NCBI RefSeq assembly: GCF_964340395.1
Contig: NC_135562.1
Location: forward strand, 15,718,796-15,756,295
Length of the DNA: 37,500 nt
Origin: Glandiceps talaboti
Taxonomy: Eukaryota; Hemichordata; Enteropneusta; Spengelidae
Direction of reading: 5' to 3'
The notes below the pieces were generated by a model. That model saw only the letters and a program-made list of their open reading frames with translations, was not told the origin of the DNA and made no database searches. Of this stretch, positions 11,468 through 23,600 are shown piece after piece. Made by a program: the position numbers and the translations under genes. Numbering within the stretch: the stretch's first letter is position 1; each line of letters begins with the position of its first letter.

Positions 11468-11572
11468 CGTCCGTCCGTCCGTCCGTCCGTCCGTCCGTCC
11501 GTCCGTCCGTCCGTCCGTCCGTCTGTCTGTCTGTCTGTCTGTCTGTCTGGCTGTCTGTCTGTCTATCTGCCT
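11312..11572. repeat. (TCTG)n - (TATC)n - (TCTG)n - (TCCG)n - (TCTG)n array
   Basis: Block structure: TCTG to about 11364, TATC to about 11411, TCTG to 11460, 15 pure TCCG copies (11461-11521), then TCTG again. Open frames of the CLSV/RPSV type are artefacts. Confidence 0.97.
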
Positions 11573-12659
11573 ATGTATGCCGCTCTCTTACTTTTCACTA
11601 CTTCATTTTCTTCCGCATCGTTGATAATAATAAGGTGACTCAATCTATTTTCACACAGTTGTTTTGCTTCAGAATACGTATATGACTCATCGTATATGGT
11701 GGTACGTATAATGAAATTGGTCGTCTGCCACTGTGGTCCAGGTCCTATGAATTGTCACGTAAAGTTAATGAAAACATACAAGTGCCAAAATTACTGTCAC
11801 CACTAACATATTTCTTGATGAATTCTTCCACCAGTTAAATGTTACTTTTCAACACATGTATACACGACAATCTATAATATTTACTACTGAAATTGTAAGA
11901 TTTAAGATTTTCTGGATGTTAAAGAATCCTGAAAATTTTAAAATTAGCTAATTCCATCGTCGCAATGAATATAGTAGTGGTATAGATTATGAGAGTATTT
12001 TTAATTCAGGCACAAATAAATATAAAACTACTTTAAAATGACTTGAGAATAATTATATAAAATGACTTTAGAATAAATATAAAATGACTTTGACAAGTTA
12101 CTCTTGTCTGACTTGCTTTACATTTCGCCTTCTCATATAATTATATACTACTTACGGTCAATAATTCAACATGGCCATATGGATGGGAAAAGGGCATTTG
12201 GTTTGAATTTATAATTAAAGAAAACATTTTGATGTGTTTTTTTCTAATTGAACATACTATGTGAGAGAACATATACCAAGCCTATGTTACCTCAGATAAT
12301 TGCCAAAAAGAGAATGGACATATAATAAAAGGTTTTAAACTGTACGTTCAGAATAGTATTTGCAGGTAAAGCGGGAAGATATAAATCTCCATGTCACACC
12401 CAGTTTGTGCATGGATGAGTCACTTCCCTACATATTGGAAGGTCATGGTGTATACATATTATCAAGTACCATTCCTCAAGCATGCATACTTTCTATTGGT
12501 GACTATCTCGTGACGTAATTACATAAAGGAACCAAACTATTTATCTATTTGTACAGTTATTATATATACTGAATCCTAAAATATATGAAGTAATAAAGCA
12601 TGAATCGGCGTTTCACGAGTCCAAATTACAGCTTATAATCTAAATTTTTGGATTAATCT
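11573..12659. other. AT-rich non-coding region
   Basis: I searched the minus strand here for the missing N-terminal lectin exon and saw none. A short near-duplicate AAAATGACTTTAGAATAAATATA lies at about 12037-12090. Confidence 0.55.
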
Positions 12660-13500
12660 ATAACTTGTTACTACTAACATTGCATTTACTCAGGTGGCTT
12701 AACACCAGTTTTGAGCATTATTATATTATGCCAGATGAAAGCACCAAATTTGGCATGAATGTTCCTAAGGACCAACTTATTGATTTTAGAAGGGGAGACC
12801 TCTTGCATATTTATATTAATTTGCATAAATCAGTAAATGCCAATACCACCAATACCAATGCCAATAACACCAATACCCTTGAAAAATCCCCTGTTTCTGG
12901 AAAATGAGGCACAAAATTTAACATTCACGTTCTTTGGGAACCGAATTTTGGGTCCTGTTGAATATTTGCATACATTTGCATAAATCTGTGATTTTCAAAA
13001 TGGCCACAATCAATCTGGAACAATTCTTTTGTAACAGAGAAATAACTTACTTAAATACACAAATGAGTGTTCCATAGGACCTAATAACACATTTAGCCTT
13101 AACAGCCTTTTCGAAAACTTAAATAACAAAACATAAGATGGTCACTATCAAACACCTACATGTATTCCCGTGAAATAGCTTAATTTTCAAAAATTCATAT
13201 TTAAGAACTGTGGACTTTTTAACTTCAGTGATGCTACTTTGTTGTGTACGTATGTTCATTTCTGTACATTAGGTGGTTTATGTCGGGTGTATTACTGTTA
13301 TGTGTATTATTGTAGTTTTGTATTCTTTTGCGTCCACAATTGATTAATTTCTCTGTAAAGAGATAATCAAGTTTCTTGTATCTTGTATACTGAATTAAGA
13401 GCACAAAATGTTTCATTTTTTATTTATTTCTTGATAATGACCAAGAAAAGAACCCTGAATATTTACATAAATGTGCGTAAATCAGAAAATTTAAAACGTT
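12660..13500 (+). repeat. Dispersed AT-rich repeat family, plus orientation
   Basis: The block GAATGTTCCTAAGGACC followed by TTATTGATTTTAGAAGGG (about 12757-12797) is the reverse complement of sequence at about 14890-14935. Related GAATATTTGCATA...GCATAAATC blocks recur near 12959 and 13456. It contains a short CCAATACCAATGCCAATAAC run at about 12840. No coding is supported. Confidence 0.7.
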
Positions 13501-13599
13501 CTGCTACACGCTGAAAACCCCATAGTTCTGGTAAATAACATGCTTTTGACAGCTCAATCATGATATATAGTGCTTTTGACATAATATGACTACAATAAT

Positions 13600-13700
13600 C
13601 TTTACGTTCCGGATATGGAGTTTGCGGAAGAAGGTCGTACAGCGAAAGGCTCCGAATTTAGGAGCGAGGTCCGCAAAACCCATATCCGAGCCATAAAGGT
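13600..13700. repeat. Palindromic element with 18-bp arms
   Basis: GGATATGGAGTTTGCGGA (13611-13628) pairs with TCCGCAAAACCCATATCC (13670-13687) with two mismatches. Weaker pairing continues outward (CTTTACG.../...ATAAAG). It is GC-richer than its flanks and is probably a small MITE. Confidence 0.7.
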
Positions 13701-13739
13701 TTTGTCATATACCTGTTGGTCAAATACGTTTTCAATCAA

Positions 13740-14965
13740 TAATTAAGACATTTTTGAGAGAGTAAGGGATATTTTATTTAAACTAAATCACCGTTCATTG
13801 TTAATCTCGGCTCTGAACATATCGAGGCTTCATCACATGTATGGCCTGATATGGTCATATCTCAAGCTCCTTGCATTGCACGTACGTACATACGCATCAT
13901 TCGGGAAAAATACAGACACAGCTGCCAGCGCTCGAAAAAACGGAAAACATGCAACTCAAAATTACTGTTAACATTTTGACATCTTGATAATTTAACTATG
14001 TGACAGATGTTTTGGAAAAATGACAATAGCTTAAAGCTGTTCATAATCGTATGGAGCAGAACGCAAACGTCGTCTATCTTGGCTTCACTATTCATACGTC
14101 ATTACATACATTATACAAACAAATTTCGCAACACGCATAGCAACACGCATAGCAACGGGAAAGAAGTAGTCCAAAATTCACGCAAATGACCATATTTGGG
14201 AAACGGGCCGGTCTGTGACAAGGAAAATTACTGCCCGACTAAGGCTTGTGATTTCTCCACAGAAATACATAGGGACATGATTATAGGTACATGATAATGC
14301 TCATTACTGAAAATTGTATTTTTCATAAATTTACAAGAATGGTGTGATGGAAGAAGAATGCAGAATTCAGAACTCTTTTGAAAAGCTCTGGAAGAATATT
14401 ACTGACTTGCATTTGGAAAGCTAGTGATTGTAACAAAAAACACCGTATGACTTCACTATTTTACCGGTAAATTCTCACCAGAATGTGTATGTATAGACTG
14501 CCTAGGCTAGCACTATTATCACTAATTTGCATGATTTTTTTAAAGGAATGGCGGCCATTTCTAATTTGACTGATATATTCTAATATTAGGACATTTTTGA
14601 GAGAGTAAGGGATATTTTACTGAAAATAGGCTAAAATCAATTAACAGGTGCCAAATTTGGCGCCTTTATGTAAATTATTTTCTTGACTTATACGTGTTTT
14701 CAATGGTAATAATGGCCATTGCGAATTTTAGTGATATACATAAATATATGCAAATATTCTAAAACGGCTTCTGGGATAAAATAAATAAATAGATCTTAAG
14801 CATGATTATTGCCAAAATTTCAGTATGTCATTTTGCTGAAGCATGATTTTTTATTATTGATGGCGGTAAATGTGTGTATATATTGAAGAAGACTTCCCTT
14901 CTAAAATCAATAAATAGGTCCTTAGGAACATTCGTGCCAAATTCCGTGAGAGAGGAGGGTATGCT
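13740..14965 (-). repeat. Dispersed AT-rich repeats, mainly minus orientation
   Basis: GACATTTTTGAGAGAGTAAGGGATATTTTA occurs twice (about 13747 and 14590; only part shown is needed to find it). Monomers of the AAAATCAATAAATAGGTCCTT type follow at about 14780 and 14905 and are inverted relative to the 12.7-kb copy. The region is intronic if the stalk and lectin exons are one gene. Confidence 0.65.
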
Positions 14966-14969
14966 TTAC

Positions 14970-15518
14970 TTATATTTGCGGTAGTCTCGCTCAAATGTGT
15001 TGACAGCACAACACTGCTTTGGATTAGATCAATAGTTGTGTGTATTGTCGAATCCACTGTGGTTGAACCATCTTTAGTATCTCTCTCTGGCAATAGAGTA
15101 CTAGGTGATGAATCCAATTCTCCGCTTACGTCTTCCATGGTAGCAACTCTTAGGCCTACTGTCAAATCCACTGTGGTTGAACCATCTGTAGTATCTCTCT
15201 CTGGCAATAGAGTACTAGGTGATGAATCCAATTCTCCGCTTACGTCGTCCATGGTAGCAACTCTTAGGCCGTTCTTGGTAAACACTCTCTCAGGGGTACT
15301 CGTTGATAGGTCATAGTCGCTGGTTACGTGATCCGTGGTTTTAACTCCTACTTGTGATGGTTTGTAATCATCACTTTGTGCCGTAGATGTTTGCGTAATT
15401 CGTCCATAGCAGTTACATTTACATGGATCTTTAAGAGAAAGAAAGTTACACTAAATAACATACAGAACCCACACACACACACACATACATACATACATAC
15501 ATACGTACGTACGTACGT

Positions 15519-15562
<44 letters not shown>

Positions 15563-15716
15563 CCTGCAAATTATATTTGAATTTACTTCAAAAAATTAAT
15601 TAGTTACCTTCTTGAAGATTGTCAAATTGGAGTAAAAATGATATAACTAGAGCACTCGTAGCCAACCAATACAGTAATAGTCCTAGTACCACTTTTTGAC
15701 AGGTGTCAGTAGCCAT
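14970..15716 (-). CDS. Type II membrane protein: signal anchor and Ser/Thr-rich stalk (two exons, 5' part)
   Basis: Exon 1 (15716-15608) encodes 36 residues starting MATDTCQK, with one hydrophobic segment at about residues 9-31 (VVLGLLLYWLATSALVISFL). There is no cleavage-site pattern, so a type II signal anchor is likely. The donor is GAAG|GTAACT. Exon 2 (15428-14970, acceptor CTTAAAG) is phase-matched and encodes PCKCNCYGR followed by a Ser/Thr/Asp-rich stalk containing two copies of a 38-residue unit (GLRVATM...GSTTVD). The proposed donor is ATAA|GTAAAG at 14969; beyond it the frame enters a dispersed repeat. Direction and phase fit the lectin exons at 10.9-8.3 kb, which would make a membrane lectin with stalk. 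That link is inference, because the joining exon was not found. Confidence 0.7.
15058..15285 (-). repeat. Two 114-bp direct repeats in the stalk exon
   Basis: The segment starting near 15051 recurs at 15165, an exact 114-bp offset (38 codons), with only a few differences (for example DDV/EDV and TTDG/TKDG). This is an in-frame duplication that lengthens the stalk. Confidence 0.9.
15470..15556. repeat. (AC)n-(ATAC)n-(GTAC)n-(GT)n compound microsatellite
   Basis: It lies in the intron between the signal-anchor and stalk exons. The outer AC and GT parts are complementary and the GTAC core is self-complementary, so it can fold on itself. Confidence 0.95.
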
Positions 15717-16595
15717 TCCTCTATGTATTCACTCAGGTGCAGATAGTAGAACCGGCAATGGCAATCTTGTGGGATAACTACCTGGCACCTACAGATGAAT
15801 GCTGATGACATATTAAAGAAGTTAGATAAGAATGCTAGCTGAAATAACCGCATTTAAATTATTCAAAAATATAGCAGATGTGGTGTTGTATTATTGGTCA
15901 AATAGTCCACTTATGAATAATGTATTACCCGAGATTGTGTTCGGTTCCTATGTATCATACTGTAACATATGCTATCCCCAACCTCACCACATCCCTTCAT
16001 TACAGTTAAACACATACACATTTGGTGTATGCATTATTCCGAAATTTCATTAATTATTGCACATGAAATGAAGTTAATGTAGATGCTAAATATAACGTTA
16101 TAATAAGAACCTTATGTCTTATCAAATATCTCATCAATTTAAGTAATTTAAAAAAAAATGATCACCAATATTCTGAATAGAATAATAACCTTATAACAGC
16201 TGTGCAAGTATTTGGCAAAGAAACGAAAAAGTAACCGAGGTTCCGCTAAAAATAAATCCAATTTTGAGTCGAATTATTTATTAGTATTGTGTACAGGAAC
16301 TGTCTGAAATGCTAATGTGAACAGATGGTAGATTTCCAGGCATTCCACAATAATTCAGCAAGTCTGTCATTCTGTAAAGGATGTCATAGTTTTTTTTCAG
16401 GTTACGCTTCATCGTCTCTGTTTGATTCAACAAGCTGAAACCAATCAAAAACTTCATATTGTATACTAAGATAACAAGATAACAACTTCTTGCTACATTT
16501 TGTCTATGGATGGGCCTGCCGTTGCGTTAGGTCACATCGCATCGTGTTGATTGCATAGTTAATTACTGACAACCTTTTGTCAAGTGTCTGTAAAT

Positions 16596-16688
<93 letters not shown>

Positions 16689-17190
16689 AATCTATGACTT
16701 TGATATTAATGTTAGGTTTAGATTTGTTACATGACATCATCACATTGCCATCTTTCCACAGAGCACTATTTTGCTGAATCTTATATGACGTCACGTCGAC
16801 AGTGGTTGTTAATGTCATTCCAGGTGAGTAATTTGATTGTGTACTTGTATTCAATACTGTCATATGACCAGTCTCCTATTTACCTCGTTCTTTGCTACTG
16901 TTGAGTGAGTTATCGACTTGCATAGACGTGGTTTACTTTCATAGTTACAGCAAGCAAACCACACATTGTATACATATAGCGCTCATTATACTACCATACT
17001 CGAAGTGTACGGTTTCATGTTTTGCGTTGTTGTGGTTGGTCGCCATGAATACTGTAAGGGGGCCATGCACCACGTGATACAATGCACCATCAGACTCACT
17101 AAGCATATACGTGTATCACCTTGAGCTATAGGTGTTGGCCACATCGACATACGGTATCACAATGCTCGACCACAGTAGACACGATTAAAG
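15717..17190. other. Region between divergent genes, with (CA)n at 16601-16686
   Basis: It lies between the minus-strand signal-anchor gene and the plus-strand NACHT-WD40 gene, so it probably holds both promoters. No TATA box can be assigned with confidence. The (CA)43 tract at 16601-16686 is pure. Confidence 0.6.
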
Positions 17191-17558
17191 GTAAGTAACA
17201 TCACGGTAGACATTGACAGATTAATTATGCTTTCCATTCACTACGCGGATGATATTCACCTGCTTATTTCACTCTGGACTTACCGCAAGCGGAAAATGCA
17301 CTCCATTGTACCTTAAGATGACGTGATATAACGCATTACTTTCACTGTTGCTTCACTTAACATTTTCCATTCATAAAATTAAGGTCATCCAGAACTGAAG
17401 GTTAAGCACGCGTTGTATAAAACATACAATGTTGTGGCCTTGCGTCATAGTTGCTGAGTCCTGTAAATGCCAACATGACATGAGTTTCATTTGTATAGTG
17501 TGAAAAATATACCCATTTTGTTTACAAGCAGGATTGGTAGCGATAGGTCACAACTATC
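17191..17558 (+). other. Possible 5' UTR intron and leader of the NACHT-WD40 gene
   Basis: A consensus donor (AAAG|GTAAGT) lies at 17190/17191, and a pyrimidine-containing acceptor (TTTACAAGCAG) ends at 17531, 27 nt before the start ATG. This suggests a non-coding first exon ending at 17190 and a 341-nt intron. There is no transcript evidence, and the transcription start is not recognisable. Confidence 0.35.
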
Positions 17559-17664
17559 ATGGCGACAGATGTTGGTAGCCAACTCCTGTTGGGCAAACTA
17601 GCAGCCTCCTTGCCACCACTCAGATCTAGGGTTGTTCGTATATTTACTAGTTCGACATTTACAG
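17559..17664 (+). CDS. Exon 1 of the NACHT-WD40 gene (N-terminus)
   Basis: It encodes 35 residues plus one base (phase 1). It starts MATDVGSQLL and ends VVRIFTSSTFT, which is the first half of the SSTFTD signature; the Asp codon is completed by exon 2. The donor is ACAG|GTATGT. The exon is shorter than usual gene-finder cut-offs and sits 4.3 kb from exon 2, so it is easily missed. Confidence 0.9.
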
Positions 17665-20600
17665 GTATGTATACATGTCTTTTGTTCTGCACTTTTTTTT
17701 AAGTCAGTCATATGTGGTACATTTAATTTGATAGCGTCTTGACTACAAGGTACAGATTGGGTGTCAGATGACGATCGAGGTCAACCGCACGGTTCAACCT
17801 TCACAGATGGTTTCTTAAGGTTTCTATTTAATGAGATACCAATAAGAATACAAGTGTATTTGTGTCTTTGTGTATTCATTGACCGAGCAGGCGGAAATTA
17901 ACACATCAAGTAAGATCGCGTGTAATGCATGGTTTTCAGTATAATAGTCTCGTCAAAATAAAGTTTGACCCGGACATAATATATTGCAACAGGTCATATT
18001 TTTAGTGCATCTTACTCAGATTTCCATGCTGAACAAAATACCAAACGCATAGAATAATCTAAGACGTAAAAATGACGTTTTAATAATTTGCCTAATTAGC
18101 GGAAATACAATATTCATAGATGCTGTTTTTACAAAAACGAAACCGAGCAAGCAGCATGTCTATGTATAGGTCTAAAGCTGAAAAAGCATACTAGGACCAG
18201 TATTTGATGGTTCGACATCTCCTCTGTCGTTTACACATGCCTAATATTACAGCTGGCGGTTTTAATTAGTTTAATTCATATGAATAACATATAGTGTATA
18301 TACATATATAACATTTCAAAAACACTGAGGAATTACACATCTATAAGTATTAGGATTGAAATAGAAAACTACCTTTATACCTTTTTATTGTCATCAACAA
18401 TCTGATAAGTGATACATCTGTTTACTCATTAACATAATTAATATGTATATCATGTAATGATGTCATAACGTTGTTTCAGAAAGAGTGACTGCTGTGCACG
18501 TGACGACAAGGACAATTTCACATAGGCTAAAATTTTGATTTTAACAAGCTTCTCCCTGTAAGGTATTAAACTCGGGGACAAGTCGGGAACTGATAAACTA
18601 TGTGTTCGGGTGGTGAGGTCACCTTGAACTCAGACCACTGTATGAGGTGTGACCTAATACCTTGTCCATGTATCTTCTTAGGAGCAATACAGATCAAGGG
18701 AACGCATCTTTTTCGCTTCATTCCCAACAAACACTTCAATGGAGAATTGATTTTCATAACTTGGATTATATAGCTGATATCATTTCATATTCATTTCATA
18801 TTGATTTTATATTGCCCCATAATTTATAAGTTCGAATTAGTTCAAGTCAAGGAGACAAATTCAAGGTTCACTAAAAATCAGCCTTTTTCAAGGGCTGAAA
18901 CAGTAAAAAAATAGACAAATTAAAAACTGAAACTGTGGGACCAAATCAAATTCAAAATGACACAAAAGACAAGTGGGTCACTTAGGTCAGTGAAAAAGGT
19001 TAACAATGGACTCTCTAGCAAGAGATATAGCCAGTCTTTTTATTAATACCTGATGGACACAGTGTCAAATTTATAAGTTTGTCAGAACCTATGCACTAAA
19101 CAAAGTTGTGAGTAATGAAACAATGATTTTTCTCACCAGACTATACAAAACAGATGAAAACATGACTTTTATTTTCCAAGATTAAATGGCATGAATGTAT
19201 CAAAAAAGTATCCTATCATTTCAAGGAGATTTGTAATCTAATCTTCAAGACGCGTTGCGATTTCATGGACTGCAAAACAGGCAGCCATGATAGAATCGTA
19301 GAATGTATATAGCAGAAGAAAGTAAGGTGTGCAGGAATAAAAGTCAGAAACGATGCAATTATTGATTGTGTCTTTCCCCAGCTGAGGGTGGTTTATTATA
19401 TTGTAACATAATTGTTGCAAGTTTATGTGTCTTGTAGCGGGTGATTAAGTTACTGATAAACAAAGACTACATGAAAGACAGTGCACGTCCATGTTATAAT
19501 TTTGACAGCCAAAACAAAAACATGCATATCATGATTGTACACACGTGCAGGCTACAGAAACATGCAACAATTGTTTTACAATGTATATGAATCACCCTCT
19601 GTAATAGACAGACACATGCAACAATTGTATTACAATGTACATCAATCACCCTCACTGGCAAAAGACAGACACATCCAACAATTGTATTAAAATGTATATA
19701 AATATATACTCTGCAAGAGACAGACACATGCAACAATTATATTACAATATCAATCACCCTCACTGGATGTGTGGATGTGTGCGTGTGTGTGTGTAAACAA
19801 CTTAAAGTCAAAAACCACTAGACCGATTGCCATGATATTTAGTGGGTGTATTACCTTGGGTGTCTAGTTGGGGAATTGTTCAAATGAAAATAATATCACC
19901 ACCTTTGTGTGTTTGGGGTCAAACAAATGTGATTTTTGGTCAAAAAAATTAAACTGGGCAGATTGGTCTGAAATTTGGTTGGAACATTCTTAAGGGTGTT
20001 TAGATTAAGAATTGTTCACGACATGATGATCCCATCAGTGATATGCAAATTAGGGATAAAAATGTGTCTTTTTTGGTCAAAAAAATCCAAAACTACTGAG
20101 CAGATTGGGCTGAAATTTAATGGGGTTGCATCTGGACGTGTATAGTTGAAGAAATATTAAGCATAGTATGACCTCATCAGTGATATGAAAATTGGATGTA
20201 AAAATGTGAATTTTGGTAAAAAACTTGTATCTCAAAAAGTATGTGGTCAATGAGACTGAAACTTGGTAAGATTTTTTCTGGAAGTGTTATTCTGCAGATT
20301 TTCATCAAAAGATTTTGACACAATTGGCCCTAGCAACCATGACCACACCCTTAGCAACAGCCAAATGGCAGTATATTTTGATTAAATAACAATATCATCT
20401 GATAGGCAAGTGAGTAAACATTCAAAAATGTATGCAAATATCCCTAGCAACCATGACCATGCCCATAGCAACAGTCAAATGGTGGTGTATTTCACTAAGA
20501 TAACAACAGGGATTTGTAGACAAGTGAACCAACATACATAAAGTGTATGCAAAAATGCCTAGAAACATGACCACGCCCATGCCAACAGCCAAATGATCAC

Positions 20601-23600
20601 AGATATTGCAAAGATAAAAACAGGGATTAATAGACAATTGAATAAACATTCAAGAAATGTATGTAAATGTGCCTAGCAACAAGACCGCGCCCATAGCAAC
20701 ATCGAAATGATCATGTATTTTGCAAAGATAACAGATTAATAGACAAATGAATAAACATTCCAAAAATGTATGCAAATTTGCCTAGCAACAAGACCACGCC
20801 CATAGCAACAGCCAAATGATCATATATATTGCAAAGATAACAGGGATAAATAGACAAATGAACAAACATTCAAAAATGTATGCAAATATACCTAGCAACA
20901 GGACCATACCCATAGCAACAGCCATATGATCACGTATATTGCAAAGATAACATCAGGGATTCATAGATAAGTGAACAAACATTCAAAAAATGTATGCAAA
21001 TATGTCTAGCAACATGGCCACACCCATAGCAACAGCCAAATGATCGTGTATATTGCAATGATAACAACAGAGTTGGATAGGCAACTGGATAATCATTCAA
21101 CAAATGAACAAATATACCTAGCATGGATCAGCATGTGGGTAAACATTATTAAAACCAGATTTAAACTGAATGCCTTCCGTGAGGATTTATGCAAGAAATT
21201 TAGCTCTATATCTGTGATTCGTCAAGTCCATGAAAGTTAGTTGTCAAAAATGTTGTTCATATGCCCGCCACGCCTCCTATTCTCAGCACAGGAAAGCTTG
21301 CCATCCTCGACTTCACTCGGCCTTCGTGATCCCCTACATACCCGGGATATGGCATGTGCGTGTTGAACTTCCTTCTGTCCCACCACGAGTTTACACATTC
21401 TCAAGATTTTGTTGAGTGGCGAGCCCTCACTGTACACTAATTATATAGAGGTCAATGTATAGGTCACCATTATTGATACATTGTCGAGAAAATTTTCTTT
21501 GTAGGCTAGGTGAGGCTTGGTTTATTTTCCATATTTTGACCACACATATTTGGCTATTAATTATAGATTATTACACTTGATAAATATGTGAGTGTACTTA
21601 TATCCTGAGATACAGAGCTAGATAAATGATTATGTACAAGCCTTGACAGACAGACACACGGACACAGACAAATTTCAAGAAAATTATCCTGGTCGATATT
21701 CCTGATAGGGTTGGGTGTGTCACTGTAGGTGCGAATTTCTTTCAACATGTTATTTTTTCTGTAACCAGAGACTTGTAATATTAAAATTTACATTTTTTTG
21801 TGGTAATGACGTTTCATGACTTTAATGAAAATATAAATACATAATTGGAGACACTGGGCAAAGTTTACAAATTGTTGTCTTCAGAATATTTGAACAGGGA
21901 AAAATTCCAATCATCTGATTTTTCTGGATAAATTTTAGATAAGATTACGTCATGATTACGTCAGTGCTACATTGTCAGACAAAATCCATAAACATGTATA
22001 TTCTATTCACAGATACTTCGGTAGAACGGAATGCCTTGATGAGGGATGTCTATCCTAAACTAAAAGATTACTGTAAGTCAAAGTATGGATTGGAATTTCA
22101 AGTGGTTGATATGAGATGGGGTGTACGAGATGAAGCGACAGATGATCACATGACGTCACAATTATGCATGAATGAAATAGCAGCATGTCAGAAATTATCG
22201 ATCGGTCCTAATTTCGTGGTAAGTACTGTACTGTAAATTCTCTTTTACTGTACTGTACTGTACTGTACTGTACTGTACTGTACTGGACTGGGGCTGTGCT
22301 CTGTTGCACTGTACTGTACTGTACCGTGTTGTACTGTACTGGACTGTACTGTACTGTACTGTACTGTGCTGTACTGTGCTGTGCTGGACTGCACTGTACT
22401 GACTGTTCTACTGTTCACTGCATTGTCCTATAGTAGACTATGCATTGTATTGTATTGTATTGTATTGTATTGTATTGTATTGTATTGTATTGTATTGTAT
22501 TGCATTGTATTGTATTGTATTGTATTGTATTGTATTGTATTGTATTGTATTGTATTGTATTGTATTGTATTGTATTGTATTGTATTGTATTGTATTGTAG
22601 AATGATATACCTTTGACACGTTAAAATCCAAGCTGCAATATCGTGAGTAATGATATACATGTACATGCATATATGTTTAAATACTTGTCAATAATTTCAA
22701 TAAAACCCATTTGTTCAAGTTGAGCAACTGTACATTAACGGTCAAAATGCGTCCCACTACAATTACCTTTCGATCTTTCGTACAGACGTTTTTGTGTCAA
22801 AAATACGGTTACCGCCCGTTTCCACCCAATGTACCTGCTGATGAGTTGGAGGCCATGAGACAAGTATTGTTAGACGATGAACAGTCAGTGTCTTTGCTTG
22901 ACGATTGGTTTATCAAAGACGTCAATGCAGTGCCACCAGTGTACAGACTGCAGCCGATCAGTTCAAAATTGGTACACTTCAATGACAACGAAAATCCTGA
23001 TAAGATGGGGGCAGATCGAAGCAAATGGTGGGATATATTTGAGACTTTGCAGAAGCAACTGAGGCGTGCCTCTTCAGTCTGTCAGCAGAAGGGCCAATTC
23101 AATGAGAAGCAATCATCTAAATACACAATATCAGGTAAGAAGGGTTTCATTATGAACTAACGTGAAGCAGTAACCTTTAACGATGTAAAAAGTTGTCGGT
23201 CGTTTCATATATATCACCATCCGTGTTTAAAACTGATACATGCCACAAATAATAATTATACCAATCACAAACACATACATTCATAACAGGTGACATCATA
23301 CAATGTATTCAAATGTATATATACTTTCAATTTATCATTCTCATAATTTTTTTTGTATTCATTGATTACACAAAGACGTTCCATTAACATTCTCTCCATG
23401 TAGTGGTCAAATCACAGATATTCTTAATTTTACCATTTTACTGACGTTTACCATATTAAATATATATATATATATAACAATCAAATTGCGTTGTGTTGTT
23501 ATTAAATGTCTAATTCATGCATTGCCTCTTTGTGTAACTACAAGACTTTATCATTTCCTGACAGTGACACACGATGAAGTACAACATGGTATCATTGATG

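Noticed and set aside
14854-14969. Extension of the stalk frame to a stop at 14854
   Set aside because: This part is a dispersed repeat also found inverted at 12.7 kb; a donor at 14969 is more likely, though not proven.
18566-18757. Minus-strand open frame of about 60 residues in intron 1
   Set aside because: No recognisable family, no convincing splice sites or neighbours; chance length.
20325-21125. CRISPR-like regular repeats
   Set aside because: Monomers are about 112 bp with no separate spacers, in an animal intron; an ordinary tandem satellite.
23486-23564. ATG at 23486 as a gene start for the NACHT part
   Set aside because: It lies in intron 3; exon 4 joins in phase to exon 3 at the acceptor ending at 23564, and upstream exons encode the expected N-terminal domain.
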